Shown here: piece by piece, positions 7,356-15,764 of the stretch
Position numbering within the stretch: the stretch's first letter is position 1
How the letters are laid out: every line of letters starts with the position of its first letter
Assembly: GCA_945901035.1 (NCBI GenBank)
Contig: CAMDKN010000001.1
Span: 1 to 28,770 of the forward strand
DNA: 28,770 nucleotides
Origin: Gulosibacter massiliensis
GTDB taxonomy: Bacteria > Actinomycetota > Actinomycetes > Actinomycetales > Microbacteriaceae
Direction of reading: 5' to 3'
Made by a program: the position numbers and the translations under genes
The notes under the pieces: generated by a model
The model's input: the letters and a program-made list of their open reading frames with translations, nothing else
What the model was told of the DNA's origin: nothing
Databases searched by the model: none

Positions 7356-8363
7356 ATGGCATTGTCCCCCATCATGCTAACCGCGTGGGCCGTCGCAGAG
7401 ATTCCCACACTCGAAATCGACGGGTACCGCGACGCGTCGACAGACGACGTCGATCGCGTCGTGTGTCGGACGACCGACGACCGGGTCGTGTCTATTTCGT
7501 CGCCGCTCACGGCTCCCGCCGCCGAACTGCAGGATTCGGAACACCGCGTGGGTCAACTGTTGGGTGCGGGAGTGCGGGACCGGCTGCCGTTCGCGGTACC
7601 GCACACTCTTGCCGCTGGCTCACTCGACACACGTCGCATCGTTGTGACCGAGGAAGTGGGAGGAACTCCGTTGTCGTCGATCAAGGATCCGCGACCCGTG
7701 TTCCCCTCGCTCGCCACAGCCATCGCGGCGATTCACAGCCTTCCCGGCTCCATCGTGACGCGCAATATCGTTCCGACGACGACCTCGCTCGACAGTCTCC
7801 GTGACGCGGCGGGTGTTATCGACCGAGCGCATCAGACAACCAAAGTTCCCAGCGCACTTCTCGACCGGTGGGATGCGGCAATCGAGGATTCGGGCATGTG
7901 GCAATTCACCCCGACCATCACGCACGGCGGGATCACCTTCGACGACGTCCTGGCGGACTCCGGCCGAGTCACGGGAATAATCAACTGGGCGAACTGCCGG
8001 GTCGCTGACCCCGCCGACGACCTGCTCAACTTTTTTGGTCGGGTGTCCCCCGACGTCGCGGCCGATTTCATGGATACGTACTCGACTCAACGCCCGTCAA
8101 ACGACCAGCGGCTCGCCCATCGTGCGCGATTCGCGTCCGAACTCGAAGTCGCACGCTGGTTGATTCACGGGACCGACACCCGGGACGAATCGATTGTCGC
8201 CGAAGCGGAAGGGATGTTGAACTCGCTTCTCGCATCGGTTGTCGATAACCCCGCGACGGACCTCGGTGCACCGCCGAAAGCTCCGACGACCCTCGTTTTC
8301 GGCGAGACGCAGCCCGCGCGACCCGTGGTTCCTCACGAACCACCGACGGACGAACCGCTCTAG
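7356..8363 (+). CDS. APH/macrolide-phosphotransferase-fold protein, probable pseudokinase
   Basis: 335-residue protein with the aminoglycoside/macrolide phosphotransferase fold in its N-terminal 290 residues and a proline-rich, probably disordered, tail. The fold is recognisable in an ATP-lobe region ending VTEEVGGTPL (about 97-106) and in a catalytic-loop region THGGITFDDVL followed by INWANCRVADPADDL (about 189-223). Active family members have HGD and a DW/DP metal site; here the catalytic Asp is Gly192 and the metal Asp is Asn210, so kinase activity is doubtful. The start codon is supported by a -10 hexamer six bases upstream. It is divergent from uvrD2 and abuts adnB tail to tail (TAG then CTA with no gap). 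Any link to DNA repair is positional only. Confidence 0.75.
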   Translation: MALSPIMLTAWAVAEIPTLEIDGYRDASTDDVDRVVCRTTDDRVVSISSPLTAPAAELQDSEHRVGQLLGAGVRDRLPFAVPHTLAAGSLDTRRIVVTEEVGGTPLSSIKDPRPVFPSLATAIAAIHSLPGSIVTRNIVPTTTSLDSLRDAAGVIDRAHQTTKVPSALLDRWDAAIEDSGMWQFTPTITHGGITFDDVLADSGRVTGIINWANCRVADPADDLLNFFGRVSPDVAADFMDTYSTQRPSNDQRLAHRARFASELEVARWLIHGTDTRDESIVAEAEGMLNSLLASVVDNPATDLGAPPKAPTTLVFGETQPARPVVPHEPPTDEPL

Positions 8364-11300
8364 CTATTCGATGGGCGGCAGCGCGTCGAGTCGCGCAAGG
8401 CGCTCTGGTTCGATTTCCCACTCCCAATCGTGGGCGAGGTAGTACAGCACCGCATCCACGTCGGTCACGTTAATTCCCAACCAGGTCGCGAGCGCTCGGC
8501 GATACAACACCAGTTGCATCGCTTTGGCGTCTTTCTCGTTCGCGGACGGCTTCGCCCCCGTCTTCCAATCGACCACAATCCAACGACCGTCGATCTGGTA
8601 CACCGCGTCGATTTTGCACACGATGATGTGTCGTCCCCTCGGCAAAAGTATCTCGAGTTCGGTGTAGGCGGGGGTCAGATGGGGCCATCGCGAAGCGAGG
8701 TAGGCGTCTTTCAATTTCTGTATCGCGTCATCGCTCTCGGGAAGGTCGTTGGCTTCGTCCCACCCGTCGACGTAATCGTCGTCCACCGCACCGCGTTCAA
8801 TCCACAGGTGCACCTCCGTGCCCAGCCGAGCGGCTCGGTAGGGACGAACCGGCACCGGTCGACGGGTTCCTTCGCGCACCGATTCGAGGTCCGTCGACCA
8901 CTCGGCGTAGCGCGAGGCGGGGATACGAGTCGGAATCGTCGCGTTCCCCACTGTGTGGACGGCGAGCAATTGATCCATCGCCAGCACATCCGCCGGATCC
9001 ACCGCAGCCGTGCTGGACGTAACGGCGTGGGCCGCGCGGTCATAGGCGGCTCGATGTTCGGCTCGGCCCAGCGCATCGGGTTTCGGCCACTCCACCGGAA
9101 CGCCGTCTCCGTCCGGGTTCTCGGAGGGAACGGGTTGGACCGCGTCCTCGGGGATCAACCCCGCGGCGGTCAGTTCCTCCCAATAGGTGCTGGGAATCTT
9201 GGCGGTTTTGCCTTTGCCTTCGAAATGCGCTCCGGAAATCCACAATCGATGGCGGGCGCGCGTCACGGCAACGTACATGAGCCGACGTTCTTCGGGCAAG
9301 ATCAACGCCCGTTTGAGTTGATCGGTGTAGGACTTGGATTCGATGAATAATTCGTCGATCGTCGCGGCGGCCTCCCAGTTGAAAACGGGCAGGTGCTGGG
9401 CATCGGAGCGGAACTCGTGCGGAAGTGCGCCGAGTTGTAGCCACCCCATCTCGTTTGCTGCTTTCGATTTGTCACCGCGCAGGGCGCCGTCAGCGGGGAT
9501 GGGCGGTTGGGTCCATCGCGGAAGTGCGACAACGTCCCATTCGAGTCCTTTCGCCGAATGAACCGTGAGAATCTGAACAACACCCGGTTCGGGTTCGTCC
9601 GAACGCGGTGTCATTCGCTCGAGTCTTTCGACTTCGGACACCCAGGTGACAAAACCACGCAGTGACGGGGTCGTCGGAATGGCGAGGTACGAGTGGACCA
9701 ATTCGTCGAACGCTTCGCGGTACGCGGCGGGATTGTGGTGCAGTGACGCGATTCCCTCGATGTCCAAGCGAAGTGCCGTGGCGGTCAGGTTCACCACGTC
9801 GGGGATCGACAGGTCGACATGCCGGCGAATCTCGTGGAAGAACTCGGCCGCGTCGTGCAATTTCGCCCATCCCTCGTCGGTGAACGAAACGGGTTGGTCG
9901 TACTGGCTCGACGTTTCGACGGCGTCGCGCGGGGTGTACCGCAACGAATCGAGTGCGTCGACGAGCGAGTCGGTTTCGTCTTCGACCAACGAACTTCCCA
10001 GCCGGGCGCGCTGCTCGCGCGTCGTGTACGACTTGGCGACATTGCGCGCGTGGTTGTGAAGCGCCCAGAGGTCGCTGACCGACACCTGCCAACGCGCGCC
10101 ACCGAGCAATCGAACCAATCGTGCGCCTTTACCCGGTTCCGCCACCACCGACAGCGCACAATACAGGTCTGCGATGAAGGGGTTCCCGAGGATACCCGCG
10201 ACCCCGAGCAGGCGATACGCGACCTTCTTTTCGTCGAATGCACGGAGAAAGGTGTCGAGATGAGTTCGCGTTTGGATGAGCATCGCCATGGTCGGCGGAG
10301 TCTCGTCGGGTTTGCGTTTGTTCGCGGTCGGGTCGAGCCGTTCGAGGAACCAATCCGCCAGCTGGTTCGCTTCGGCCGAGGTGCTCGGCGCAAAAGCGGC
10401 GTCAATGTCGAAATCGCTCGCGCCGGGGAATGACGTCAGCCGACCAACGTCGTGTGTTCCGTGGGTCGAACGGTGTTCCAAGAGTGTGTTCGCGGCCGCG
10501 AGAATCTTTGTCCCGTTTCGCCACGAGGTCGCCAGAGTGGCGACTTCTGGTGGCTCTTTCGTGGTGATGCCGAAGTCTGAGTAAAAAGAAGTGACGTTGG
10601 ACGGGCTCGCGCCACGCCAACCGTAGATCGATTGATTCGGGTCCCCCACCGCAGTGACACCGTCCGCACCGAAAAGTTCGGCGAAAAGGCTCGTTTGCGA
10701 ATACGACGTGTCCTGGTATTCGTCCAGAATGACGACGCGGAAACGGTCTCGATAAAACTGTTTCACGTCGGGGAACTGGTGAACGATACGGCGAGCGAAC
10801 GTGACCTGGTCGGAAAATTCGACCACTCCGCGTTGTTTTTTCTCGAGAATGAAGTCACGCGCGAGGGGCATCAGCGCCTCGAGTGCACCGACGACCGCGA
10901 ACTTGCTGCGGAAGGTGTTCATCACTTGCGTTTCTTTACCCGGCAGATCTTTCAGCGCCGCGACGCGGCGGGCATAGGCAACCACCGCGTCGTCATCGGT
11001 GACGTTGTATTCGCTGAGTTCCGCGGCCAGTCGAATCACCGCATCGACAATCGCGAGAAGAGAAAAGTCATACTCGCCGAGGCGCGGGTCGGTGCTTCGG
11101 GTGACCACGTCACGGGCGATGGCGAACGCCGTCGCCTCGGTGATCACGGGCGAGTCCGAATCCCACCCGATGCGGGCCGCGTGTTCCGCGAAAATTTCGG
11201 ACGCAAACGCGTTGTAGGTCGACACCGTCGGGGTCGCAAACCCGTGGTCGTCTTCAGCGAGATGGTCCACCGAAATCCCCCTCTCCTCGAACTTGGCGCG

Positions 11301-11582
11301 ATGACGGCGAACCAGGGCGATGCGTTGGCGGAATCGTTCCGCCAATTCGCGCGCGGCTTTTCTCGTGAAGGTGAGCCCGAGTACTTCTTCGGGACGAACT
11401 CCCTGAGTGGCGATGAGCCACAGTGCCCGAAGCGACATGGTTTCGGTCTTGCCGCTTCCGGCCCCGGCAAGGACGAGATGCACGCCGTCGCGGCTGAGGT
11501 CGATGACGGCCGCTTGCTCGTCGACCGGTGAAAACGCGAGGTCGAGAAGTCGTCCTAAATCCGCGGGGGTGATGTCACTGAT
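8364..11582 (-). CDS. adnB: AdnB-like helicase-nuclease subunit, apparent non-canonical AUC start
   Basis: SF1 helicase fused to a RecB-family nuclease, the AdnB half of the actinobacterial AdnAB end-resection motor. Motifs: Walker A AGAGSGKTETM, DEYQD, VGDPNQSIYGWRGA, TVHSAKGLEWD, YVAVTRAR. The C-terminal nuclease has GTEVHLWIE, KIDAVY, VDWKTG and MQLVLY, a complete active-site set. The first canonical in-frame start is the GTG at 11483, which would place Walker A at about residue 6 and cut off the conserved Q-motif region (SPVDEQAAVI). The frame stays open upstream to 11582, with no ATG, GTG, TTG or CTG. ATC at 11580-11582 sits six bases after GGAAGTGA and overlaps the adnA stop, giving 1072 residues. 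I place the start there provisionally; a sequencing error or 11483 are alternatives. Confidence 0.85.
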   Translation of the reverse strand: MSDITPADLGRLLDLAFSPVDEQAAVIDLSRDGVHLVLAGAGSGKTETMSLRALWLIATQGVRPEEVLGLTFTRKAARELAERFRQRIALVRRHRAKFEERGISVDHLAEDDHGFATPTVSTYNAFASEIFAEHAARIGWDSDSPVITEATAFAIARDVVTRSTDPRLGEYDFSLLAIVDAVIRLAAELSEYNVTDDDAVVAYARRVAALKDLPGKETQVMNTFRSKFAVVGALEALMPLARDFILEKKQRGVVEFSDQVTFARRIVHQFPDVKQFYRDRFRVVILDEYQDTSYSQTSLFAELFGADGVTAVGDPNQSIYGWRGASPSNVTSFYSDFGITTKEPPEVATLATSWRNGTKILAAANTLLEHRSTHGTHDVGRLTSFPGASDFDIDAAFAPSTSAEANQLADWFLERLDPTANKRKPDETPPTMAMLIQTRTHLDTFLRAFDEKKVAYRLLGVAGILGNPFIADLYCALSVVAEPGKGARLVRLLGGARWQVSVSDLWALHNHARNVAKSYTTREQRARLGSSLVEDETDSLVDALDSLRYTPRDAVETSSQYDQPVSFTDEGWAKLHDAAEFFHEIRRHVDLSIPDVVNLTATALRLDIEGIASLHHNPAAYREAFDELVHSYLAIPTTPSLRGFVTWVSEVERLERMTPRSDEPEPGVVQILTVHSAKGLEWDVVALPRWTQPPIPADGALRGDKSKAANEMGWLQLGALPHEFRSDAQHLPVFNWEAAATIDELFIESKSYTDQLKRALILPEERRLMYVAVTRARHRLWISGAHFEGKGKTAKIPSTYWEELTAAGLIPEDAVQPVPSENPDGDGVPVEWPKPDALGRAEHRAAYDRAAHAVTSSTAAVDPADVLAMDQLLAVHTVGNATIPTRIPASRYAEWSTDLESVREGTRRPVPVRPYRAARLGTEVHLWIERGAVDDDYVDGWDEANDLPESDDAIQKLKDAYLASRWPHLTPAYTELEILLPRGRHIIVCKIDAVYQIDGRWIVVDWKTGAKPSANEKDAKAMQLVLYRRALATWLGINVTDVDAVLYYLAHDWEWEIEPERLARLDALPPIE

Positions 11583-14500
11583 AGGAACTCACTTCCGGGA
11601 TTCGAACCCACGTGGTTTCCAGATCGCGACTGCCCGTGGGCGTTAGCGCGTCTTCGGGGCCCGAGAAACGTTCGGAGTGCATCGCGACTCCCATCGCGAC
11701 AACGGTGTCGGCAAAGTCTTTCAACGCCGCCGCGTCCATGGCCGACTGTGTTCGCACGGAGTACAGAGCGTCCTTGGACGCCACGCGCGGGTACAGCAAT
11801 CCGGCCGAGTGCAGAGTGTTCGCCGCGGCCACCGCGTCGCCCAACACCCCGTGGCTGAACGCGAGTTGGTAGGCCTTCAGTTGCAGGTTTTGCTCGGCGT
11901 CTTTGGCGGACGTCGCAGCTTTCGCCGTCTTTACGTCGATGATCGCGACGGAACCGTCGGGGTACTCTTCGACGCGATCGACGGTTCCCCCGACGACGAT
12001 GGTCAGCCCGTCCTTTTCGGTCGTCGTCAACGTGATTTTCGTGAATTTTTCGCTGTCGAGCACTCGGCGTCCTTCGATCGCAATGTTGCGCACGTAATCG
12101 GCGAGCGCGTCGATCATTGTTCGTGTCGCCGTGAGCCACTGTTCGGCAAGCCACGGCGCTTCGAAGTTGACCTCGCCCCACTTTTCCTCCACCGCAGCCC
12201 ACAACTCGTCGCGCGTCCCGTCGGGCGCAACTTCGATTGCGCGGTGCACGAGGGTGCCAATCGTCGCGTTGATGCCGGATGAACCGCCCGCAACACTCGA
12301 CACGAACCAATCGAGCGGAGATTTCTGGAACCGCTCGAGGTTCGACGGCGACACCGGAATTGTTCTGTCCGAAAACAATCGGACGGGGGTGGCCCGCGGG
12401 TACCCCAACCAGGCGTCGGGATGAGCGCCGCGGACGTTAAGGCGAGCGAGTTCCTGGAGCGCGGCAGCGGCCCGGGTCTGGTCCGATGAGGGTGCGCGAC
12501 CCAAAACCAAGAGGTGACGAAGGCGCCCCACCATTTCGCCGATACTGGCATCGATGTTTTCGGGAACGAAAACCCGACCCCGAGCGTTGGCGGCGGGGAC
12601 GATTCGGGCCCGGTCCTCGTCGGGCGTTTTTTCCCCCGCGATCATTCGAAAAAGTCCGCTCGGGGTTTCATCCTCCGACTGAATTGCGGTCACGAGAAGC
12701 CTTTGCTTCGCCCGCGAGAGCGTCACGAGAAACAGCCGTACCTCATCGAAAATGATGTCGCGACGGGTGTCCAGCGTCGCCGAATCTATTCCCGTATGGG
12801 CCAGCGCCACGTCGTGGGCTTTGAGGAGCGCGCTGCGCGCGCGGGTGTTCGGCCAGACCCCGTCGTTGAGTCCGGCCGCAACGACGACCTCAAATTCACG
12901 ACCGACGGTCGCGGCCGGAGTGCAGACGAGCACGGAACCCGATGTCGCTCGTGGTGACAGCGAATCATTCGGAATGGTCTGGCCCAAAACCCGGTCGAGG
13001 AAGACGGCCGCGGATTCCGACGGCACATTTTCCAGCGAGGTGGCCGCAACGGCAAACAGTGCCAGAACGGCGTCGAGCGATTCGTGCGCCTTCACCGCGC
13101 CCGGTCCAGCGGTGAGCGACATCGTCGCCCACGCGGTGGCCCTGTCGCTCCGTGACCACACCGTCCACAGGAGTTCATCAATCTGTCGATCGTCCACCGC
13201 ACGCACGGCGCGAAGTGTTTCCACGATCCACCGAACGCCGGGTGCCGCGTACTGGACTTCCGTTTCGAACACGCCGGGTTTCGTCAGTACCTCCAGCATT
13301 AGTTCGTCCGCCATGCGATTGCCGTTCGCGGCGATTTCGGCTTTGCGCAGATTGCGTCGAAAGCGCCGGTAATCGAGAGTCGTGAGTCGGCCGAAGGGGC
13401 CGATCAGAAGGTCGTGAGCGACATCAGCGGTGAGCGGCTCGCGGCCAATACCGACACTGGTGAGCACGAGCAGCGACCACACGGCCGGATGATCGCGCAG
13501 AGGCGAACCCGTCGTTTCGGAGAACGTCGGAATCGAGAGCGAGTTGAGGTGTGTCACCATTGACTCCGCCATCGACCCGCTGCGAACCACGACGGCAATG
13601 TCGTCGTAGGCGAGGCCTCGGGCGACCGCGTCACGAATGTATCGCGCGATGATGTCGCGTTCGTGAGCGGGGGACGACGCGGTGGCACTCGCAAGGTCGA
13701 AGCCGGGACTCGATCGAGATTCGAGCGGCGACCCGAGCGCGGGGTAGGTCCGTCGAACCGCGGGGACGCCGCCGCCGATTGCCGACGCGACGTGACCGAG
13801 GATTGCGGGCATCGCGCCGGATTGGCGGTGAATGGTTGTCAGTGTGTGGGTCGGGGCCCAGGCAATGCTGGCGTCCTCGACGAACGTCACGCGACCGCCG
13901 CGAAAACCCGTGGTGGCGGTGTCGGGGTCACCCACCGCGATCACGGTTCCGCGATGCGTCGCCCACGCGGTCACGAAACGCCATTGGGCGGGGGTGAAAT
14001 CCTGTGCGTCATCGACGACAAGCGCCATTCGTGGCGCGTCCAGTGCTGTGCCGGAAACGATCGCGGTGGCGCGGTCGACAAGTTCGGCGGGGTCGACCTG
14101 TCCCGCGCGCGAACGCATCACGAGACGTCGATAGGCGGTGAAAAATTGAGCCGCCGCCACCCACTCGGGGTTGTTCGAGGTTCGACCCAACTCGGCGAGC
14201 GCCGCGAACGGGGACTCGCTCGATTCGTCGACCAGTCCGAGGTCGCGACTTCGCGACAAAAGGTCGCGCAGTTGAGTGCGAAACTCGCGGAGGCGACGAA
14301 CATCCGCCGTGAGGTTTTCTGGCCAGTATCCATCGGCCCCGTCGACGATTTCGCCGTCGAGAATTTCCTTGATGTCCGAGTCTTGGTCGCCACCCGAGAT
14401 CAGGCGAGCGACGTAGCCCTGGCCCTGTTCGGCGCTGACGAGGTCGAAGGCGAGTGACGAAATACTGCGGGCGATCGGGCCTCGGGTGGCAACCGCCGCC

Positions 14501-14718
14501 GCCAACGCCACGCTGTCCCGAAGTCGCGTTGCGCTCTGTCGCGACGGTGTGAGAATTCGCACAGCGGATTCGCCGTCGCGCGCGATGAGTGCCGAAACGA
14601 TTTCGGTGACGACCGTGGTTTTGCCGGAACCGGGAGCTCCGACAATCCGGAAATGGTTGCCCGTTGCCGCCGCCGACACTGCGGCGCGCTGTGATTCGTC
14701 CAGTTCGAAATTCGTCAT
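11575..14718 (-). CDS. adnA: AdnA-like helicase-nuclease subunit
   Basis: 1047-residue SF1 helicase-nuclease, the AdnA half of AdnAB, which unwinds and resects double-strand breaks. Seen: LDESQRAAV Q motif (6-14), Walker A GAPGSGKT (27-34), motif II DDAQD (236-240), motif III AVGDPDTATTGFRGG (261-275), and a motif VI of divergent form (LSRAK). The C-terminal RecB-like nuclease has GTLVHRAIE, Asp914 in TVDRV, Asp928 and Lys930 in IDVKTAK, and Gln946/Tyr950 in QLKAY, so it looks catalytically intact. The length is close to mycobacterial AdnA (about 1045). The ATG is preceded by an in-frame stop a few codons upstream, and TACAGT lies eight bases before it. It overlaps adnB, consistent with one transcript making the heterodimer. 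Confidence 0.9.
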   Translation of the reverse strand: MTNFELDESQRAAVSAAATGNHFRIVGAPGSGKTTVVTEIVSALIARDGESAVRILTPSRQSATRLRDSVALAAAVATRGPIARSISSLAFDLVSAEQGQGYVARLISGGDQDSDIKEILDGEIVDGADGYWPENLTADVRRLREFRTQLRDLLSRSRDLGLVDESSESPFAALAELGRTSNNPEWVAAAQFFTAYRRLVMRSRAGQVDPAELVDRATAIVSGTALDAPRMALVVDDAQDFTPAQWRFVTAWATHRGTVIAVGDPDTATTGFRGGRVTFVEDASIAWAPTHTLTTIHRQSGAMPAILGHVASAIGGGVPAVRRTYPALGSPLESRSSPGFDLASATASSPAHERDIIARYIRDAVARGLAYDDIAVVVRSGSMAESMVTHLNSLSIPTFSETTGSPLRDHPAVWSLLVLTSVGIGREPLTADVAHDLLIGPFGRLTTLDYRRFRRNLRKAEIAANGNRMADELMLEVLTKPGVFETEVQYAAPGVRWIVETLRAVRAVDDRQIDELLWTVWSRSDRATAWATMSLTAGPGAVKAHESLDAVLALFAVAATSLENVPSESAAVFLDRVLGQTIPNDSLSPRATSGSVLVCTPAATVGREFEVVVAAGLNDGVWPNTRARSALLKAHDVALAHTGIDSATLDTRRDIIFDEVRLFLVTLSRAKQRLLVTAIQSEDETPSGLFRMIAGEKTPDEDRARIVPAANARGRVFVPENIDASIGEMVGRLRHLLVLGRAPSSDQTRAAAALQELARLNVRGAHPDAWLGYPRATPVRLFSDRTIPVSPSNLERFQKSPLDWFVSSVAGGSSGINATIGTLVHRAIEVAPDGTRDELWAAVEEKWGEVNFEAPWLAEQWLTATRTMIDALADYVRNIAIEGRRVLDSEKFTKITLTTTEKDGLTIVVGGTVDRVEEYPDGSVAIIDVKTAKAATSAKDAEQNLQLKAYQLAFSHGVLGDAVAAANTLHSAGLLYPRVASKDALYSVRTQSAMDAAALKDFADTVVAMGVAMHSERFSGPEDALTPTGSRDLETTWVRIPEVSSYQ
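11589..11596 (-). promoter_or_regulatory. Shine-Dalgarno-like site (GGAAGTGA) before the AUC start of adnB
   Basis: Minus-strand GGAAGTGA, one mismatch from GGAGGTGA, ends six bases before the ATC at 11582 and lies inside the 3' end of adnA. It is the main sequence support for starting adnB at AUC. Confidence 0.45.
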
Positions 14719-14726
14719 TACCCACG

Positions 14727-14732
14727 ACTGTA
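14727..14732 (-). promoter_or_regulatory. candidate -10 (TACAGT) of adnA
   Basis: TACAGT lies eight bases before the ATG at 14718, which would give a leader of zero to two bases. No SD site at a proper distance; no clear -35. Confidence 0.4.
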
Positions 14733-14753
14733 CAACTCACCTCGGACACCTAT

Positions 14754-14759
14754 TAGCCT
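14754..14759 (+). promoter_or_regulatory. candidate leaderless promoter -10 (TAGCCT) of the DUF3107 gene
   Basis: TAGCCT, then exactly six bases, then the ATG at 14766. No SD sequence is visible. It lies back to back with the adnA -10, 21 bp away. Confidence 0.5.
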
Positions 14760-14765
14760 TGAGAC

Positions 14766-14987
14766 ATGGACATTCGAATTGGAATTCACCACGCACCCCG
14801 CGAACTCGCGTTCGACACCGACGTGAGCGTCACCGACGTCGAACAACGCTTCGCTTCCGCGCTGTCGTCAAACGGCCTCGTTCGCCTCAACGATTCGAAG
14901 GGGCAGGAATATATCATTCCCGCGGCCAGCATCGCCTTCATCGAGTTCGGTACCGCGCAGGCGCGTCCGGTCGGCTTCGTTTCTTAG
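14766..14987 (+). CDS. DUF3107 (TB9.4-like) small protein
   Basis: 73-residue soluble protein of the actinobacterial DUF3107 family; function unknown. It begins MDIRIGIHHAPRELAF and ends in the basic/hydrophobic ARPVGFVS, both typical of the family, with a predicted small alpha/beta fold (strands at about 2-7, 51-56 and 60-63 around a helix at 22-35). The start is supported by family length and the -10 hexamer six bases upstream. Its stop overlaps the stop of the convergent ferritin-fold gene in the tetranucleotide TTAG. The position between adnA and the MiaE-like gene is the same as I recall for M. tuberculosis TB9.4. Confidence 0.85.
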   Translation: MDIRIGIHHAPRELAFDTDVSVTDVEQRFASALSSNGLVRLNDSKGQEYIIPAASIAFIEFGTAQARPVGFVS

Positions 14988-15700
14988 GCGGTGAGCCCGA
15001 GCGCGTCCATTCGCACCGAGTGGGCGGCAATGAGGTCGGTGAAAACGGGCTCGATCCCGTCCGCCAGCGCCACGGGATTATTGGCATGAACCAAGGCGCT
15101 TTCCGCCATGAGCATGGTGTCCCCGACGAGTCGCCGTGCCCACAGCGCGAGCGTGGGTCGCAGTGACGGCTCGAGTGCGATCCGTCGTTCCAGCTCCGCG
15201 CGTAACGCGTCAATCATCGTGTCGGATTCCAGAGCCGCGATGACGTCCCGCCGAATCGCCTTCGGCAGCCCCGCCGCCAGTTGCCGCCAGAAGTCCTGCA
15301 AAAACGCCATCGTGACCCAGGTGCACGCGACGCGTTCGACCCAGTTTCGCCCGCGCGTTCGCCGTTCGAACTCCCGCGTCGGTGCGATGAACGGGCTCAT
15401 TGCCTCGACGCGGTCGTGTTTCGATCGCTCGAGGATGGCGGCGAGCCGCGAAAAGCGAACAAAGCACTCCTCGGCGACAAGTGCGAGGGTCGATTCGGCG
15501 TCGAGGTCAACGGCGTCGTGCGCGTGCCTCGCGGCGGATTCGGCGTAGCGCAGGAACAAATAGGCGCTCTGCCCGAGAAACACGACGGGCTCCGGTGCAA
15601 GGTCGGTGAACTCCACCCGAACCCCGGCCGACGGCGCACCCGATCGAACCGGCTTCTCGGTCGCAGGGACCGCCGCTCGTCTCCGAAATATGCTCGCCAC
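14984..15700 (-). CDS. MiaE-like ferritin-fold protein
   Basis: About 238 residues, all-helical, assigned to the actinobacterial ferritin-like / MiaE_2 family by its position (Rv3210c-like, upstream of the RhlE-type helicase in M. tuberculosis from memory) and by segments such as FLGQSAYLFLRYAESAARHA and EECFVRFSRLAAILERSKHD. True MiaE is a diiron tRNA hydroxylase with ExxH motifs; I find no ExxH here, so diiron chemistry is doubtful. The frame is open further upstream, but GTG at 15700 is preferred because TATGCT lies exactly six bases before it; the GGAGG between them is too close to act as an SD. The 3' end overlaps DUF3107 by four bases. It is divergent from the DEAD-box gene. Confidence 0.65.
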   Translation of the reverse strand: MASIFRRRAAVPATEKPVRSGAPSAGVRVEFTDLAPEPVVFLGQSAYLFLRYAESAARHAHDAVDLDAESTLALVAEECFVRFSRLAAILERSKHDRVEAMSPFIAPTREFERRTRGRNWVERVACTWVTMAFLQDFWRQLAAGLPKAIRRDVIAALESDTMIDALRAELERRIALEPSLRPTLALWARRLVGDTMLMAESALVHANNPVALADGIEPVFTDLIAAHSVRMDALGLTA

Positions 15701-15706
15701 GCCTCC

Positions 15707-15712
15707 AGCATA
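15707..15712 (-). promoter_or_regulatory. candidate leaderless promoter -10 (TATGCT) of the ferritin-fold gene
   Basis: TATGCT, six bases, then the GTG at 15700. The six bases include GGAGG, but with only one base to the start codon it cannot work as a normal ribosome-binding site. Confidence 0.55.
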
Positions 15713-15764
15713 GAGAGTCCGAGCCAACGGGTAGACTAGGGATTTACAACCGATTGGGTATTTT

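Noticed and set aside
8364..11483. Canonical GTG at 11483 as the start of adnB
   Set aside because: It would place Walker A almost at the N-terminus and discard the coding-like, family-like Q-motif segment upstream. Kept as an alternative, not as first choice.
10632..11531. 299-codon plus-strand frame opposite adnB, and a similar one at 13663-14457 opposite adnA
   Set aside because: Shadow frames in high-GC DNA; Arg-rich, no start signals or homology.
15702..15706. GGAGG as Shine-Dalgarno of the ferritin-fold gene
   Set aside because: Only one base separates it from the GTG, too close to function; the TATGCT at N6 explains the start better.
15732..15737. TAGACT as the promoter of the DEAD-box helicase gene
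   Set aside because: It fits TAnnnT but is 27 bases from the start, with no SD in the leader and no -35; too weak to list as a feature.
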